A stretch of 64,000 nt of DNA from a bacterium. GTDB lineage: Bacteria > Cyanobacteriota > Sericytochromatia > S15B-MN24 > UBA4093. Shown here piece after piece: positions 31,879 through 40,501 of the stretch. Below the pieces are notes generated by a model, which saw nothing but the letters and a program-made list of their open reading frames with translations, was not told where the DNA came from and ran no database searches. The stretch is from the NCBI GenBank assembly GCA_017744355.1, contig JAGIBK010000009.1, positions 62,001-126,000 on the forward strand, in the 5' to 3' direction. The position numbers were made by a program, and so were the translations under genes. Position 1 is the stretch's first letter. Every line of letters starts with the position of its first letter.

Positions 31879-34080
31879 CTATTCGCCCGGGGGCCGCGTG
31901 GGCAAGAGGACCGAGAACCGGCACCCCTCGCTCGGCCGGCAGGCCATGCTCACGCTCCCCCGGTGCAATTCGACGAGTTGCTTGACGATGGTGAGGCCGA
32001 GCCCCAGCCCGCCGGAGCGCGCCGCGTCCTCGGTCTCGATCTGGGTGAAGGCGGCCCAGATCCGGTCGTGCGCCTCGGGGGGGATGCCCTGGCCGGTGTC
32101 CCAGACCTCGAGCCGTACCATCTGCCCTTCCGGCGAAACGTGGATCCCCACCGTCCCGCCGGGCGGGGTGAACTTGCGGGCATTGTCGAGCAGCTCGCGC
32201 AGGATCTGGGTGATGCGCCGAAAGTCGCCCCACACCGGCGGCGTCGTAGGATCGATTTCGCGCTCCCAGCGCAGGCCCTTGGCCTCGAAGTCCTTCTCGA
32301 CCAGCGAGTAGGCCTGCGCGATCACCTCCGAGAGGTCCACCTCGGTCCAGTACAGGGGCAGGCTCCCCGAGAGCAGGGCGCTGTAGTCGAGGATGGTGTT
32401 GATGTGCTCGGTCAGGCGACGACAGCCGTCCATCAGGCCTGTGATGAGGGGGTCGTTCTGGTACTTGTCTTGCAGGAGCTCGCCGTAGCCCACGATCAAG
32501 GAGAGGGGCGTCTTCATCTCGTGCGAGAGGGTGGAGAGGAAGTGGTCCTTGAGACGCGAGAGCTCTTTGGTCTGCTCGAGTTCGGAGGTGCGCCGCGCCA
32601 TGTCGTCGAGCGATCGCCGATAATCGGTGATGTCCCGGCTGATCCCGATCAGGCCAAGGGTTTTGCCCTCGGGCGAGACGAAGGGAAACTTGGTCGACAA
32701 GAAAAGCCGCGGCTTGCCGTCCTTGAAGGTAAGGGGCTCTTCGCCGGTCGAGACTCCACCCGCGCGCATGATGGCGGCATCCTTCTCCATCAGCCAGGCC
32801 GCAGTCTCCTTGCCGACGAAGGCCCGATCGTCCCTGCCGAGGATCTCCTCGGGCGAGAACCCCATCAGCGCCGCCAGAGCGGGATTGACCAGCAAGTAGC
32901 GCCCTTCGAGATCCTTGACGTAGATGAGGTCCGTCGTGTGGTCGATGATGGCACGGAGCTTGTTCTCGCTCTCCCTGAGCGCTCGCTCGGCCGTCGAGAG
33001 CTCTTGAGTGCGCTGGACGACGGTCGCCTCGATCTTGGCGGTCCGGCTCAAGAGGGCGTGGAGGTAGAGGCACGAGAGGCCCGTGACCGCAAAGCCGCCC
33101 ACCAGCGTCAGCCAACCGCCCCAGGGCGCGGGCGCGTCGGCGGGATAGAAGAGGAAGGTCCAGCGATGGCCCCCGATCATCTGGCTGCGCTGCCAGTGCT
33201 CGCCCGCCTGGATGGCCGCCTCCGAGCGCCCATCGTCCCCCTTGCTCGCATAGAGCAGACGGACCTCGGGCGGGGCCGTCTCGTCGAGCAGGCGAAAGCG
33301 CAGGCCATCGAGGTCCGTCTGGCGAAGCGCATCGGTAAACAGGCGCTCGAAGGAGAACGCGGCCATGGCGAAGCCCATGGTTTGCTCCCTGCGAGCCTGG
33401 ACGGTCGCGGGGCGGGGGTTCGGCGCGTAGATCGCCAGCGACATCAGGACCCCCGGACGCATCCCCTGCAAGCGCAACGGCGAGAGGTTCGACACCGCGA
33501 GCTGCCCGGTCTCCCGCGCGCGCGTGAGCGCCTGCACGCGATCGGGAAGGACGTCGCAGTAACCTAGCAGCGTCCGCTTGAGGGGCTCGGGGACGGCGTA
33601 CAGCACGGGGAAGTACTCGGCCTGCGGCGGCACCGCTTCCTGGCGCCCATCGGGAGCCCACCGCCAGAAGTGGTAGTCAGGAAGCCCCTCGCGCCGAACC
33701 CCCGCGATGAAGGCATCCCGCTGATTCCCGGGCACCCGCGGGAGCCAGACGAGGCTCAGGATACCGGGCAGGCGATCCAGGGTATCGGCCGTGAAGAGGC
33801 TGAAGTCGCGCCGGGAGATGTCGTGAGAGGCGGCAAAGAGGGCCCGGACGCTGAGCAGGACCTCCTCGTAGGCCCGCATGGTGCCGCGGATGGTGCCCGC
33901 CACGTCGCTCGCCCGACGCTCGAAGATCAGGCGGTCGCGATCGCGCTGCCAGGCAGCGACCCGCCATGCGAGCAGCGACGAGAGCAAAACGCCCAGGCAC
34001 AGCATCAGCACCAGGGGCCAGTATCGCTGAAGCCAGGGATTCGGCCCATCCCGGCCCCTTCCATCATTCCCTGCGGCCAT
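31879..34080 (-). CDS. CHASE-PAS sensor histidine kinase (orphan)
   Basis: About 733 residues. Transmembrane helix (about 18-38), periplasmic CHASE domain (about 70-290; FTADTLDRLPGILSLVWLPRV), second helix (about 315-338), coiled coil, PAS domain (about 370-495), HisKA with SHEMKTPLSLIVGYGELL, HATPase with LRELLDNARKF, DTGQGIP, GGLGLGLTIV. CHASE domains bind small extracellular ligands (cytokinin-like, others). ATG 34080 has AGGAG 5 nt upstream; a TTG at 34113 is less likely. No response regulator gene is adjacent. Confidence 0.9.
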   Translation of the reverse strand: MAAGNDGRGRDGPNPWLQRYWPLVLMLCLGVLLSSLLAWRVAAWQRDRDRLIFERRASDVAGTIRGTMRAYEEVLLSVRALFAASHDISRRDFSLFTADTLDRLPGILSLVWLPRVPGNQRDAFIAGVRREGLPDYHFWRWAPDGRQEAVPPQAEYFPVLYAVPEPLKRTLLGYCDVLPDRVQALTRARETGQLAVSNLSPLRLQGMRPGVLMSLAIYAPNPRPATVQARREQTMGFAMAAFSFERLFTDALRQTDLDGLRFRLLDETAPPEVRLLYASKGDDGRSEAAIQAGEHWQRSQMIGGHRWTFLFYPADAPAPWGGWLTLVGGFAVTGLSCLYLHALLSRTAKIEATVVQRTQELSTAERALRESENKLRAIIDHTTDLIYVKDLEGRYLLVNPALAALMGFSPEEILGRDDRAFVGKETAAWLMEKDAAIMRAGGVSTGEEPLTFKDGKPRLFLSTKFPFVSPEGKTLGLIGISRDITDYRRSLDDMARRTSELEQTKELSRLKDHFLSTLSHEMKTPLSLIVGYGELLQDKYQNDPLITGLMDGCRRLTEHINTILDYSALLSGSLPLYWTEVDLSEVIAQAYSLVEKDFEAKGLRWEREIDPTTPPVWGDFRRITQILRELLDNARKFTPPGGTVGIHVSPEGQMVRLEVWDTGQGIPPEAHDRIWAAFTQIETEDAARSGGLGLGLTIVKQLVELHRGSVSMACRPSEGCRFSVLLPTRPPGE

Positions 34081-34174
34081 GGCGGCTCCTGCGGCGACAG
34101 GCGGCACCCCCAAGGATGCGTCACGGCATCATTTAACCACTCCGAGAGGCCCTTGAAAGGCGGCGAGCAGGCTA

Positions 34175-34254
34175 AGAGCATCTAACGAATCTGTTCCTTC
34201 AAGCTGCCCAAGGCAGCCAGTCGTCTTCACATGCCTGGTTTCGTTAGATGCTCT
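34175..34254 (+). repeat. Conserved stem-loop element, copy A
   Basis: 80 nt. Outer arms 34175-34189 and 34240-34254 pair perfectly over 15 bp; inner hairpin 34203-34208/34212-34217 with a CAA loop. The unpaired linkers CTGTTCCTTCAA and CACATGCCTGG recur almost unchanged in copy B at 56688-56764, while the stems differ by compensatory changes. The ends contain ATCTAAC and GTTAGAT, which fit the R-box consensus of integron attC sites. It ends 5 bp before the extended -10 of the MazG-like gene. Confidence 0.8.
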
Positions 34255-34259
34255 AGCCG

Positions 34260-34268
34260 TGCTAGCAT
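34260..34268 (+). promoter_or_regulatory. Extended -10 promoter of the MazG-like gene (leaderless)
   Basis: TGCTAGCAT followed by 6 nt and the ATG at 34275. If it is used, the upstream stem-loop is not transcribed with the gene and would act as DNA. Confidence 0.5.
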
Positions 34269-34274
34269 GGGGCC

Positions 34275-34589
34275 ATGACCACCACCCGCCGCGCCCTCAG
34301 CTTCCCAAAACTCGACGGCTTGCGTCCGTCCCTCGAATCCACGGCCCTCAAGCTGATGGAGGAGGCCGGCGAGCTCGCCCAGGCCATCGGCAAGCTCCGC
34401 GGCCTCTCGGGCGAGGCGACGACCCTCAGCGAGCACGAGGCCCTGGGACTGGTCGCAAGTGAGCTCTTGGACGTGGCCCAGACGGCGGCCACCATGATGT
34501 ACGTGCTCGAAGAGCAGCACGGCGTCGATCTGCAGACGCTCCTCGCGCACCACGAGGCCAAGCTCCGCACCAAGGGCTATCTCTCTTAA
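34275..34589 (+). CDS. MazG-like nucleoside triphosphate pyrophosphohydrolase
   Basis: 104 residues, all-alpha. The metal-binding motifs of the MazG/all-alpha NTP-PPase superfamily are visible: EEAGE (LKLMEEAGELAQAIGKL) and ELLDV (VASELLDVAQTAATMM). Such enzymes hydrolyse (d)NTPs to monophosphates, often non-canonical or stress-related ones. It is single-domain, unlike E. coli MazG. The gene is isolated between a divergent kinase and a convergent protease and appears to have a leaderless mRNA. Confidence 0.85.
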   Translation: MTTTRRALSFPKLDGLRPSLESTALKLMEEAGELAQAIGKLRGLSGEATTLSEHEALGLVASELLDVAQTAATMMYVLEEQHGVDLQTLLAHHEAKLRTKGYLS

Positions 34590-34598
34590 AAGACGAAC

Positions 34599-34631
34599 GA
34601 CGAAGGGGGCGGAAAATCCGCCCCCTTCGTC
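34599..34631. terminator. Bidirectional terminator
   Basis: Arms 34599-34613 and 34617-34631 pair over 15 bp with an AAA loop. It lies between the convergent MazG-like and subtilase genes. On the minus strand TCTTTT follows soon after; on the plus strand only a short T-rich stretch. Confidence 0.8.
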
Positions 34632-34647
34632 TTGTGTGGGTGGTCGC

Positions 34648-36090
34648 TTAGAGCGCGAGCGCCTTGGCGAGGTTGATGCGGCCGTAGCCGTAGCGGGCGT
34701 TGCGGCCCGAGCTGCCCTTGTGGTCCACGGTGCTGGTGATCGCGTTGCGGACCTGCTGGGCCGTCCAGTTGGGGTGCTTGGCCCAGATGAGCGCCGCCTC
34801 GCCCGAGACGAAGGGGGCGGCCATCGAGGTGCCCGAGAGCTTGCCGTAGCCGGTGGCGCCGGTCTTGTTGGCGTCGAGGGGAAGGGTCGAGTAGATGCTG
34901 CCGCCGGGGGCCGAGACCTCGATCTTGTTGCCGTGGTTCGAGAACCAGGACATGTACTCCCAGAAGAGGAACTTGGAGGTCGAGCTGACGGCGAGCGCGC
35001 CGGGGTCGTTGGCGGGCGAGCCGACCTCGCCGTGGTTGTTGCCGGCCGCGGCGATGACCAGGCAGCCCTTGGCGTTGGCGTAGGCGATGGCGGTCGAGAG
35101 CGCGGGGTCGACGGTGGTGTCGGGCGAGCCGAGGCTCAGGTTGATGATCTTGACGCCCATGTCGGCGGCGTAGCGGATGCCGCTGATGACGGCGGCCGTC
35201 GAGCCCTGACCGTTGTCGCCGAGGACCTTGACCGCGAGGATCTTGGAGTTCCAAGCCACACCCGCCACGCCCACGCCGTTGTTGCCCGAAGCGCCGATGA
35301 TGCCCGCCACGTGGGTGCCGTGGCCGAAGCGATCCATCACGTCGGCGGTGTTGTCGGCGAAGTTCCAGCCGCGGATGACGCGGTTGCCGAACTCGGGGTG
35401 ACGGTAGTCCACGCCGGTGTCGAGGACGGCGACGGTCATGCCGCTCCCATCGACGTTCTTGGCCCAGGCTTCGGGCGCATCGATCTTGTCGGCGCCCCAC
35501 TGCTTGTCGAAGAAGGGGTCGTTAGGCTCGGCGGCCGAGGCAGTGACGCCGTAGATGCGGTTGGGCATGACGGCGCTCACGCCGCTCGCCTTGCCGTACT
35601 TGGCCATCCCATCGGCGACGCTCATGCCGCTCGGCAGGGTGACGACCTGGAAGGTGGTGCCCACGTCGATGCTCTGGACGACGCGCGAGCCGCTCTCTTC
35701 GGTGAAGCGGGCCACCTGGTAGGCGGCACCGGGCTTGACCTGCACGATGATCTGGTTGCGGACGGCCATGGGGCGGCTGAGGGTGAAGTCGGCGCCGTCG
35801 GCGGTGGCATCCCCAGGGGCCTCGGAGTCGAGGGTCGCCCCTGCGCCGGGGATGGAAGCGATGATCGAGGCGTCGCCGAAGTCAGCCGCAAGGCCCTGGT
35901 CCTGGGGCAGCGTCACGGTGGGCAGCGCGCCGAGGGCAGCCCCGCCCTGGGCGGGGGCCTGGGCGGCGGGGGCCTTCTTGGCGATGAAGTTGGTGGTGGT
36001 CGGGGCCATCACGTCGCGGCCGCAGCCGGTGAGGCCGAAGGAGACGGCAGCCAGGATCAGCGAGCAGGTCTGGCGAATCATCCGATGCAT
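34648..36090 (-). CDS. Subtilisin-like serine protease lipoprotein (third)
   Basis: 480 residues; lipobox GLTGC. Fervidolysin-type propeptide (about 105-180; NQIIVQVKPGA) then S8 domain with Asp about 223 (VLDTGVDYRHPEF), His about 256 (GHGTHVAG), Asn (AAAGNNHG) and Ser about 421 (SGTSMAAP). ATG 36090 with GGAGGAGAG upstream; more distal in-frame starts are rejected. It is only distantly related to the two tandem subtilases at 10-14 kb and has no lipoprotein partner. Probably periplasmic or surface-bound. Confidence 0.9.
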   Translation of the reverse strand: MHRMIRQTCSLILAAVSFGLTGCGRDVMAPTTTNFIAKKAPAAQAPAQGGAALGALPTVTLPQDQGLAADFGDASIIASIPGAGATLDSEAPGDATADGADFTLSRPMAVRNQIIVQVKPGAAYQVARFTEESGSRVVQSIDVGTTFQVVTLPSGMSVADGMAKYGKASGVSAVMPNRIYGVTASAAEPNDPFFDKQWGADKIDAPEAWAKNVDGSGMTVAVLDTGVDYRHPEFGNRVIRGWNFADNTADVMDRFGHGTHVAGIIGASGNNGVGVAGVAWNSKILAVKVLGDNGQGSTAAVISGIRYAADMGVKIINLSLGSPDTTVDPALSTAIAYANAKGCLVIAAAGNNHGEVGSPANDPGALAVSSTSKFLFWEYMSWFSNHGNKIEVSAPGGSIYSTLPLDANKTGATGYGKLSGTSMAAPFVSGEAALIWAKHPNWTAQQVRNAITSTVDHKGSSGRNARYGYGRINLAKALAL

Positions 36091-36219
36091 GGACTCTCTC
36101 CTCCGCGGCGCTGCGTGCGCCCTCAACACAAGAGAGATATCGCCAGGCGATCGAAGGGAGTTGCGGCCGAGAGCCTAAAGCCTAAGTAAGCTTAGGCAAA
36201 ACTTGCGTTAAGTCGCCTG

Positions 36220-37221
36220 TTAAAGCGGGGCGGTCCCGCCACGCTTGGTGGGTTTCAGGTTGGGCAGGCGCACGAGCAGCTGGTCGCCGGCGTGCAGCGA
36301 GCTGCTGCCCGCAGCCAGCTGCGAGCGGTAGTGGTCGAGCGAGAAATCCAGGTGCGCGGCGGGCTCCTGGTTCACGATCTGGAAGTGGGCGTCGTGCATC
36401 ATCATCTTGCCGACGAGCAGATCGTGGCCCATGCAGACCATGTAGTTGGGGGCGTGGGGATCGAGCAGGGGGGCGGCCTCGCTGGGCGTGGGGCTCGAAT
36501 AGGAGAGGACCAGCTCGCCACGCTCGATCCGGACCGCGGTGGGGCGGCCGATCGCCCTGGGCGAGGGGAAGATCCCCGCCGGATCGATGGTGATCTGGTT
36601 GCCCGAGACGCTCAAGAGGGCGTCCGCCGGCATCTCGAGCAGGCGATCGAGCTCCAGGTTGAAGAGCTTGATCATGCCGCCGATGCCGACCTGCGAGACG
36701 GCGAGCCGCTGCGGCAAGAGCTCGATCATCCCCTCGGAGCCCACGCTCACCTCGCTCTCCATGGTGATGGGCACCTCGAGGCCGAATTTGCGGACCTTGG
36801 CGCGCAGGATCAGGCGATCGCCCGAGAGCGAGAGGCGCGCGTCCTTGAGGGGCGAGCCCGCGGCGGGCAGGATGTAGCGCGACAGGAGCGCCTCCAGGCT
36901 CGCGGCGCTCAGGCGGATCTGGCCCTCGCGGATGTGGATGACGTAGGAGTCCTTGAGCTCGGGGATGAAGGGGGTGGCCGGATCCTGCACCTGGAGATCG
37001 GCGACGAAGTCCTTGAGCCTGAGCACCACGTCGTCGTCGAAGTACAGACAAACGTTGTGGGCCCAGATCCGCATGGCCCCCTCGGCGATCTCGGCCAGCC
37101 GCTCGTGGTCGAGCGCTTGCTGGTTGCGCGCGATCAGCGTCCGCCCGAAGGCGGACACGAAGGCGGAGAGGATCTCGGCCTGGCTCTTGAGGCGGCGCTG
37201 GAAAGTCTTGGGTTTCGGCAC
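36220..37221 (-). CDS. Unknown protein, possible DUF2993/LmeA-like beta-rich lipid-binding protein
   Basis: 333 residues, no signal peptide or membrane helix visible. The central part (about 110-200: LSLSGDRLILRAKVRKFGLEVPITMESEV ... LDRLLEMP) has the alternating beta pattern and 'G..l.l.g.v...g..vp' wording of DUF2993-like phospholipid-binding proteins, but a firm match cannot be claimed. The GTG at 37221 is used because a strong extended -10 ends 6 nt upstream, which would make it leaderless. Upstream in-frame codons to 37701 run antisense through the FabH-like gene and are not part of it. Confidence 0.65.
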   Translation of the reverse strand: MPKPKTFQRRLKSQAEILSAFVSAFGRTLIARNQQALDHERLAEIAEGAMRIWAHNVCLYFDDDVVLRLKDFVADLQVQDPATPFIPELKDSYVIHIREGQIRLSAASLEALLSRYILPAAGSPLKDARLSLSGDRLILRAKVRKFGLEVPITMESEVSVGSEGMIELLPQRLAVSQVGIGGMIKLFNLELDRLLEMPADALLSVSGNQITIDPAGIFPSPRAIGRPTAVRIERGELVLSYSSPTPSEAAPLLDPHAPNYMVCMGHDLLVGKMMMHDAHFQIVNQEPAAHLDFSLDHYRSQLAAGSSSLHAGDQLLVRLPNLKPTKRGGTAPL

Positions 37222-37227
37222 GCGAGC

Positions 37228-37236
37228 ATTATAGCA
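37228..37236 (-). promoter_or_regulatory. Extended -10 promoter (leaderless) of the 36220 gene
   Basis: Minus strand TGCTATAAT, a perfect extended -10. Six nt then GTG; the predicted transcript starts at the G of the start codon. Confidence 0.6.
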
Positions 37237-37324
37237 GACCAGGTAGCCACCAAGTTTCACCCGTGCAGAGCAGGGGTTTATTACGTCATGGCGCGCCACT
37301 CCACCGCATGAAGGGTTTCTCGTG

Positions 37325-38320
37325 ATGCAACAACGCCCGATTAGGATTCTCGGCACCGGCAAATACCTGCCAAAACGGGTCTTGAGCGCCTCGGACATCG
37401 ACCAGATGCTGGGCGTCTCGCCGGGCTGGGTCCAGGCCAAGACGGGCGTGCTCACGCGCCACTTCGCCGACGGCGAGCCCTCCTCGCAGATGGGCGCCAA
37501 GGCCGCGCGCGCAGCCCTCGAAGCGGCGGGCCTCACCCTCGACGACATCGATTGCCTGGTCTGCGCGAGCGGCACCGCCGAACAGGGGATCCCCTGCACC
37601 GCCGCCCTGATCCAGCAGGCACTCGGCCTTGAGCACTCGGGCCTGCCCTCCTTCGACATCGACTCGACCTGCCTGAGCTTCGTGGTCGCCCTCGACACCA
37701 TGTCCTACCTGGTCGCGGCGGGCCGCTACCGCCGGATCCTCATCGTCTCGACCGACATCGCCTCGGTGGGGCTCGACTGGCAGGACAAGGAGAGCGCCGC
37801 CATCTTCGGGGACGCCGCGGCCGCCGTGGTGATTGGCCTCGCCGAGCCCCACCAGAGCTCGAAGATCCTCGGCGCGCGCCTCGAAACCTACAGCTCGGGC
37901 GCTCACCTCTCCGAGATCGTGGGGGGCGGCTCCAAGCACCATCCTTTGACCTACACCGAGGAGATCCGGGACCTCTTCTACTTCAAGATGGACGGCAAGG
38001 CCGTCTTCAAGCTCAGCGCGCAGCTCTTGCCCGACTTCGTCGCCAAGGTGATGCAGGAGAGCGGCACCCGCCTCGACGCGATGAAGTGGGTGATCCCGCA
38101 CCAGGCGAGCCTGCCTGCCATGAAGCTCATGGAGAAGCGGCTGGGGGTCTCGGGCCGCTTCTACATGCACGCCCAGCGCCACGGCAACACCATCGCGGCC
38201 TCCATCCCCCTCGGGCTGCACGAGGCCATCACCCGGGGCGAGGTCCAGCGGGGCGACCACCTCCTGCTCCTGGGCACCTCGGCGGGCCTCTCGCTGGGGG
38301 GCCTGGTGCTTGAATACTAA
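37325..38320 (+). CDS. FabH-like 3-oxoacyl-ACP/acyl-CoA condensing enzyme
   Basis: 331 residues, thiolase-fold KAS III family. Catalytic Cys in DSTCLSF, His in IPHQASLPAM and Asn in HGNTIAASIPLGL are present. FabH starts fatty acid synthesis; relatives such as OleA join two acyl chains. The neighbours (ATP-grasp, OleD-like reductase, adenylate-forming enzyme) argue for secondary lipid or natural-product synthesis. A GTG directly before the ATG is an alternative start. The 3' end overlaps the ATP-grasp gene by 11 bp. Confidence 0.88.
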   Translation: MQQRPIRILGTGKYLPKRVLSASDIDQMLGVSPGWVQAKTGVLTRHFADGEPSSQMGAKAARAALEAAGLTLDDIDCLVCASGTAEQGIPCTAALIQQALGLEHSGLPSFDIDSTCLSFVVALDTMSYLVAAGRYRRILIVSTDIASVGLDWQDKESAAIFGDAAAAVVIGLAEPHQSSKILGARLETYSSGAHLSEIVGGGSKHHPLTYTEEIRDLFYFKMDGKAVFKLSAQLLPDFVAKVMQESGTRLDAMKWVIPHQASLPAMKLMEKRLGVSGRFYMHAQRHGNTIAASIPLGLHEAITRGEVQRGDHLLLLGTSAGLSLGGLVLEY

Positions 38321-39503
38321 GGCCACTTCAAAGCAGAAGCGCCGTCGCCTGCTTTTGACCGGCGGCCGCGCACCCGCGACCCTGGAGCTTGCGCGGCTCA
38401 TGCGTGCAGCCGGCCACGAGGTCTTCGTCGCCGAGAGCCTGCGCGCGCACCTGTGCCGCCACTCGCGGGCCGTGACGTCGAGCTTCGAGGTGCCCTCGCC
38501 CCGCGAGGACCGCGCGGGCTTCATCGCAGCCCTCGCGGACATCCTCGTGCGCCAGCGCATCGATTACTTGATCCCCACCTGCGAGGAGGTCTTCCACGTC
38601 GCATGGGGCCGCAAGACGCTCAGCGAACACGCCCAGGTCTTCGCGCCGTCCCTGGAGCAGCTGCGGGTGCTGCACAGCAAGTGGGACTTCATCAAGCTGC
38701 TCGAAGGGCTGGACTTCCTTACCCCCGAGACATGGCGCCTTCAGGCCCCCGAGGACGTCCTCGACGTGATCGGGCCGCTGGCAGCAGGCGAGCGCCTGGT
38801 CTTCAAGCCGGTCTTTTCGCGCTTCGCCGCCAAGGTGCGGTTCTACACGGCGGGTGAGGACACCCGAGACCTGCCCCGGCCCAGCCCCCAGGAGCCCTGG
38901 GTGGCCCAGCGCTTCATCGCAGGCACTCCCTACTGCACCTATGGCGTGGCCCGCGAAGGGCGCCTCACGGCGCACGCCGTCTACCCCTCGATCTTCACGG
39001 CGGGGCAGGGCGCGACCATCCACTTCCAGGCGATCGCGCACCCGCGCATCGAGGCCTGGGTCTCGCGCCTGGTAGCAGCCCTCGGCTACACCGGCCAGAT
39101 CGCCTTCGACTTCATCGAGACGTCCGAGGGCGAGCTGTATCCCCTTGAGTGCAACCCTCGCGCCACCAGTGGCGTCCACCTCTTCCGGCCGAAGGATCGC
39201 CTCGACGGGGCGTTCTTCGGCGAGGCGAGCGAGCCCCTGCGGCCCCAAGCGAAGCGCGCGGCCATGCTGAGCCTCGCCATGGGCCTCTACGGCCTGCCCT
39301 CGGTGCGATCGCTCCGTCAGCTCGGCGCCTGGGGCAAGGCCATCATCACCTCGCGCGAGATCCTCTTCGACTGGAAGGATCCATTGCCCGCGCTCGGCCA
39401 GATGACGGCCCTGGCGGAGCTGTGGCGCACGAGCCGCCGCGAGGGGATCTCGCTTCTCGAAGCGTCCACGTGGGACATCGAGTGGAACGGAGAGGACGCA
39501 TGA
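38310..39503 (+). CDS. ATP-grasp domain protein
   Basis: 397 residues; TTG start overlapping the preceding gene. N-terminal pre-ATP-grasp domain (LLLTGGRAPATLELARLMRAAGHEV), central ATP-grasp with Lys (LVFKPVFSRFAAKV), C-terminal lobe with metal ligands Asp/Glu/Asn in IAFDFIETSEGELYPLECNPRATSG. It likely ligates a carboxylate to an amine or thiol via an acyl phosphate. Translationally coupled to the reductase gene (ATGA overlap). Confidence 0.85.
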   Translation: MNTKATSKQKRRRLLLTGGRAPATLELARLMRAAGHEVFVAESLRAHLCRHSRAVTSSFEVPSPREDRAGFIAALADILVRQRIDYLIPTCEEVFHVAWGRKTLSEHAQVFAPSLEQLRVLHSKWDFIKLLEGLDFLTPETWRLQAPEDVLDVIGPLAAGERLVFKPVFSRFAAKVRFYTAGEDTRDLPRPSPQEPWVAQRFIAGTPYCTYGVAREGRLTAHAVYPSIFTAGQGATIHFQAIAHPRIEAWVSRLVAALGYTGQIAFDFIETSEGELYPLECNPRATSGVHLFRPKDRLDGAFFGEASEPLRPQAKRAAMLSLAMGLYGLPSVRSLRQLGAWGKAIITSREILFDWKDPLPALGQMTALAELWRTSRREGISLLEASTWDIEWNGEDA

Positions 39504-40501
39504 ACGTCTTGGTCACCGGCGGCACCGGCTTTCTCGGCCAGCGCCTCGCGCTGCGCTTGCTTTCGGAGGGCGCGCAAGTCACGGTCCTCGGCCGCAACGA
39601 AGCCATCGGGAAGCAACTGGAAGCCCAGGGGGCACGCTTTTTCCGCGCCGACCTGGCCGACGCCGAGCGGGTTTCCGAGGCCTGTCACGGCCAGGAGGTC
39701 GTCTTCCACTCGGGGGCGCTCTCCAGCCCCTGGGGACGGTACGAGGAGTTCCACCGCGCCAACGTGCTGGGCACCCGGCACGTGACCGAGAGCTGCCGGG
39801 CGCACGGCGTGCGGCGCCTGGTCCACGTCTCGACGCCGAGCCTCTACTTCGACTTTCGCGATCGCCACCAGATCGCCGAGCACGACCCCTTGCCCGCCAA
39901 GAGCGTCAACGCCTACGCCACGACCAAGCGCATGGCCGAGGACATCGTGGACGAGGCCCACCGGCAGGGGCTCGAAACCATCACCTTCCGGCCGCGCGCC
40001 CTCTTCGGGCCGGGCGACACCACCATCCTGCCCCGCCTCATCCGCGCCAACCGCAAGGGGTCGCTGCCCCTGTTCGGCAGCGAAAGCCCGCTCATCGACA
40101 TCACCTACGTGGACAACGTGGTGGACGCCCTCATCCTGGGCCGCGACGCGAGGCCCGAAGCCCTGGGGCGCAAGTACAACATCACCAACGGCGAGCCCGT
40201 ACGGCTGCATGCCATCCTGGAGAAGCTCTTCGCGCGGCTCGAAATGCCGTATCGCCCGCGACCCATCCCTTACGCGGTGGCCTACGGCCTCGCCGGGGCC
40301 ATGGAGCTCGTCTCGGCCACGCTACTCGGCGGCAAGGAACCGCTCTTGACCCGCTACTCGGTGGGCGTGCTCGCCAAGAGCCAGACCCTCGACATCTCGG
40401 CAGCCCGCGACCTGCTTGGCTACGTCCCGCGAGTGAGCGTGGACGAGGGCCTGGAAGCCTTCGTCACCTGGTGGCAGGAGACCGAAGGCCTCAAGAGCTG
40501 A
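39500..40501 (+). CDS. NAD(P)-dependent 3-beta-HSD/OleD-like reductase
   Basis: 333 residues, extended SDR. Rossmann motif TGGTGFLG at 7-14; active-site YATTK (Tyr-x3-Lys) at about 135-139; PRALFGPGDTTILPRLI, typical of 3beta-HSD/OleD-like enzymes. OleD reduces 2-alkyl-3-oxoacyl products of OleA, so with the FabH-like gene it could form a reductive long-chain ketone or alcohol path. ATG overlaps the ATP-grasp stop. The convergent monooxygenase gene overlaps its end by 11 bp. Confidence 0.87.
   Translation: MNVLVTGGTGFLGQRLALRLLSEGAQVTVLGRNEAIGKQLEAQGARFFRADLADAERVSEACHGQEVVFHSGALSSPWGRYEEFHRANVLGTRHVTESCRAHGVRRLVHVSTPSLYFDFRDRHQIAEHDPLPAKSVNAYATTKRMAEDIVDEAHRQGLETITFRPRALFGPGDTTILPRLIRANRKGSLPLFGSESPLIDITYVDNVVDALILGRDARPEALGRKYNITNGEPVRLHAILEKLFARLEMPYRPRPIPYAVAYGLAGAMELVSATLLGGKEPLLTRYSVGVLAKSQTLDISAARDLLGYVPRVSVDEGLEAFVTWWQETEGLKS

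Noticed and set aside
34640-36189. Plus-strand 517-codon frame opposite the third subtilase
   Set aside because: Antisense shadow; the minus-strand frame has signal peptide, propeptide and complete catalytic triad.
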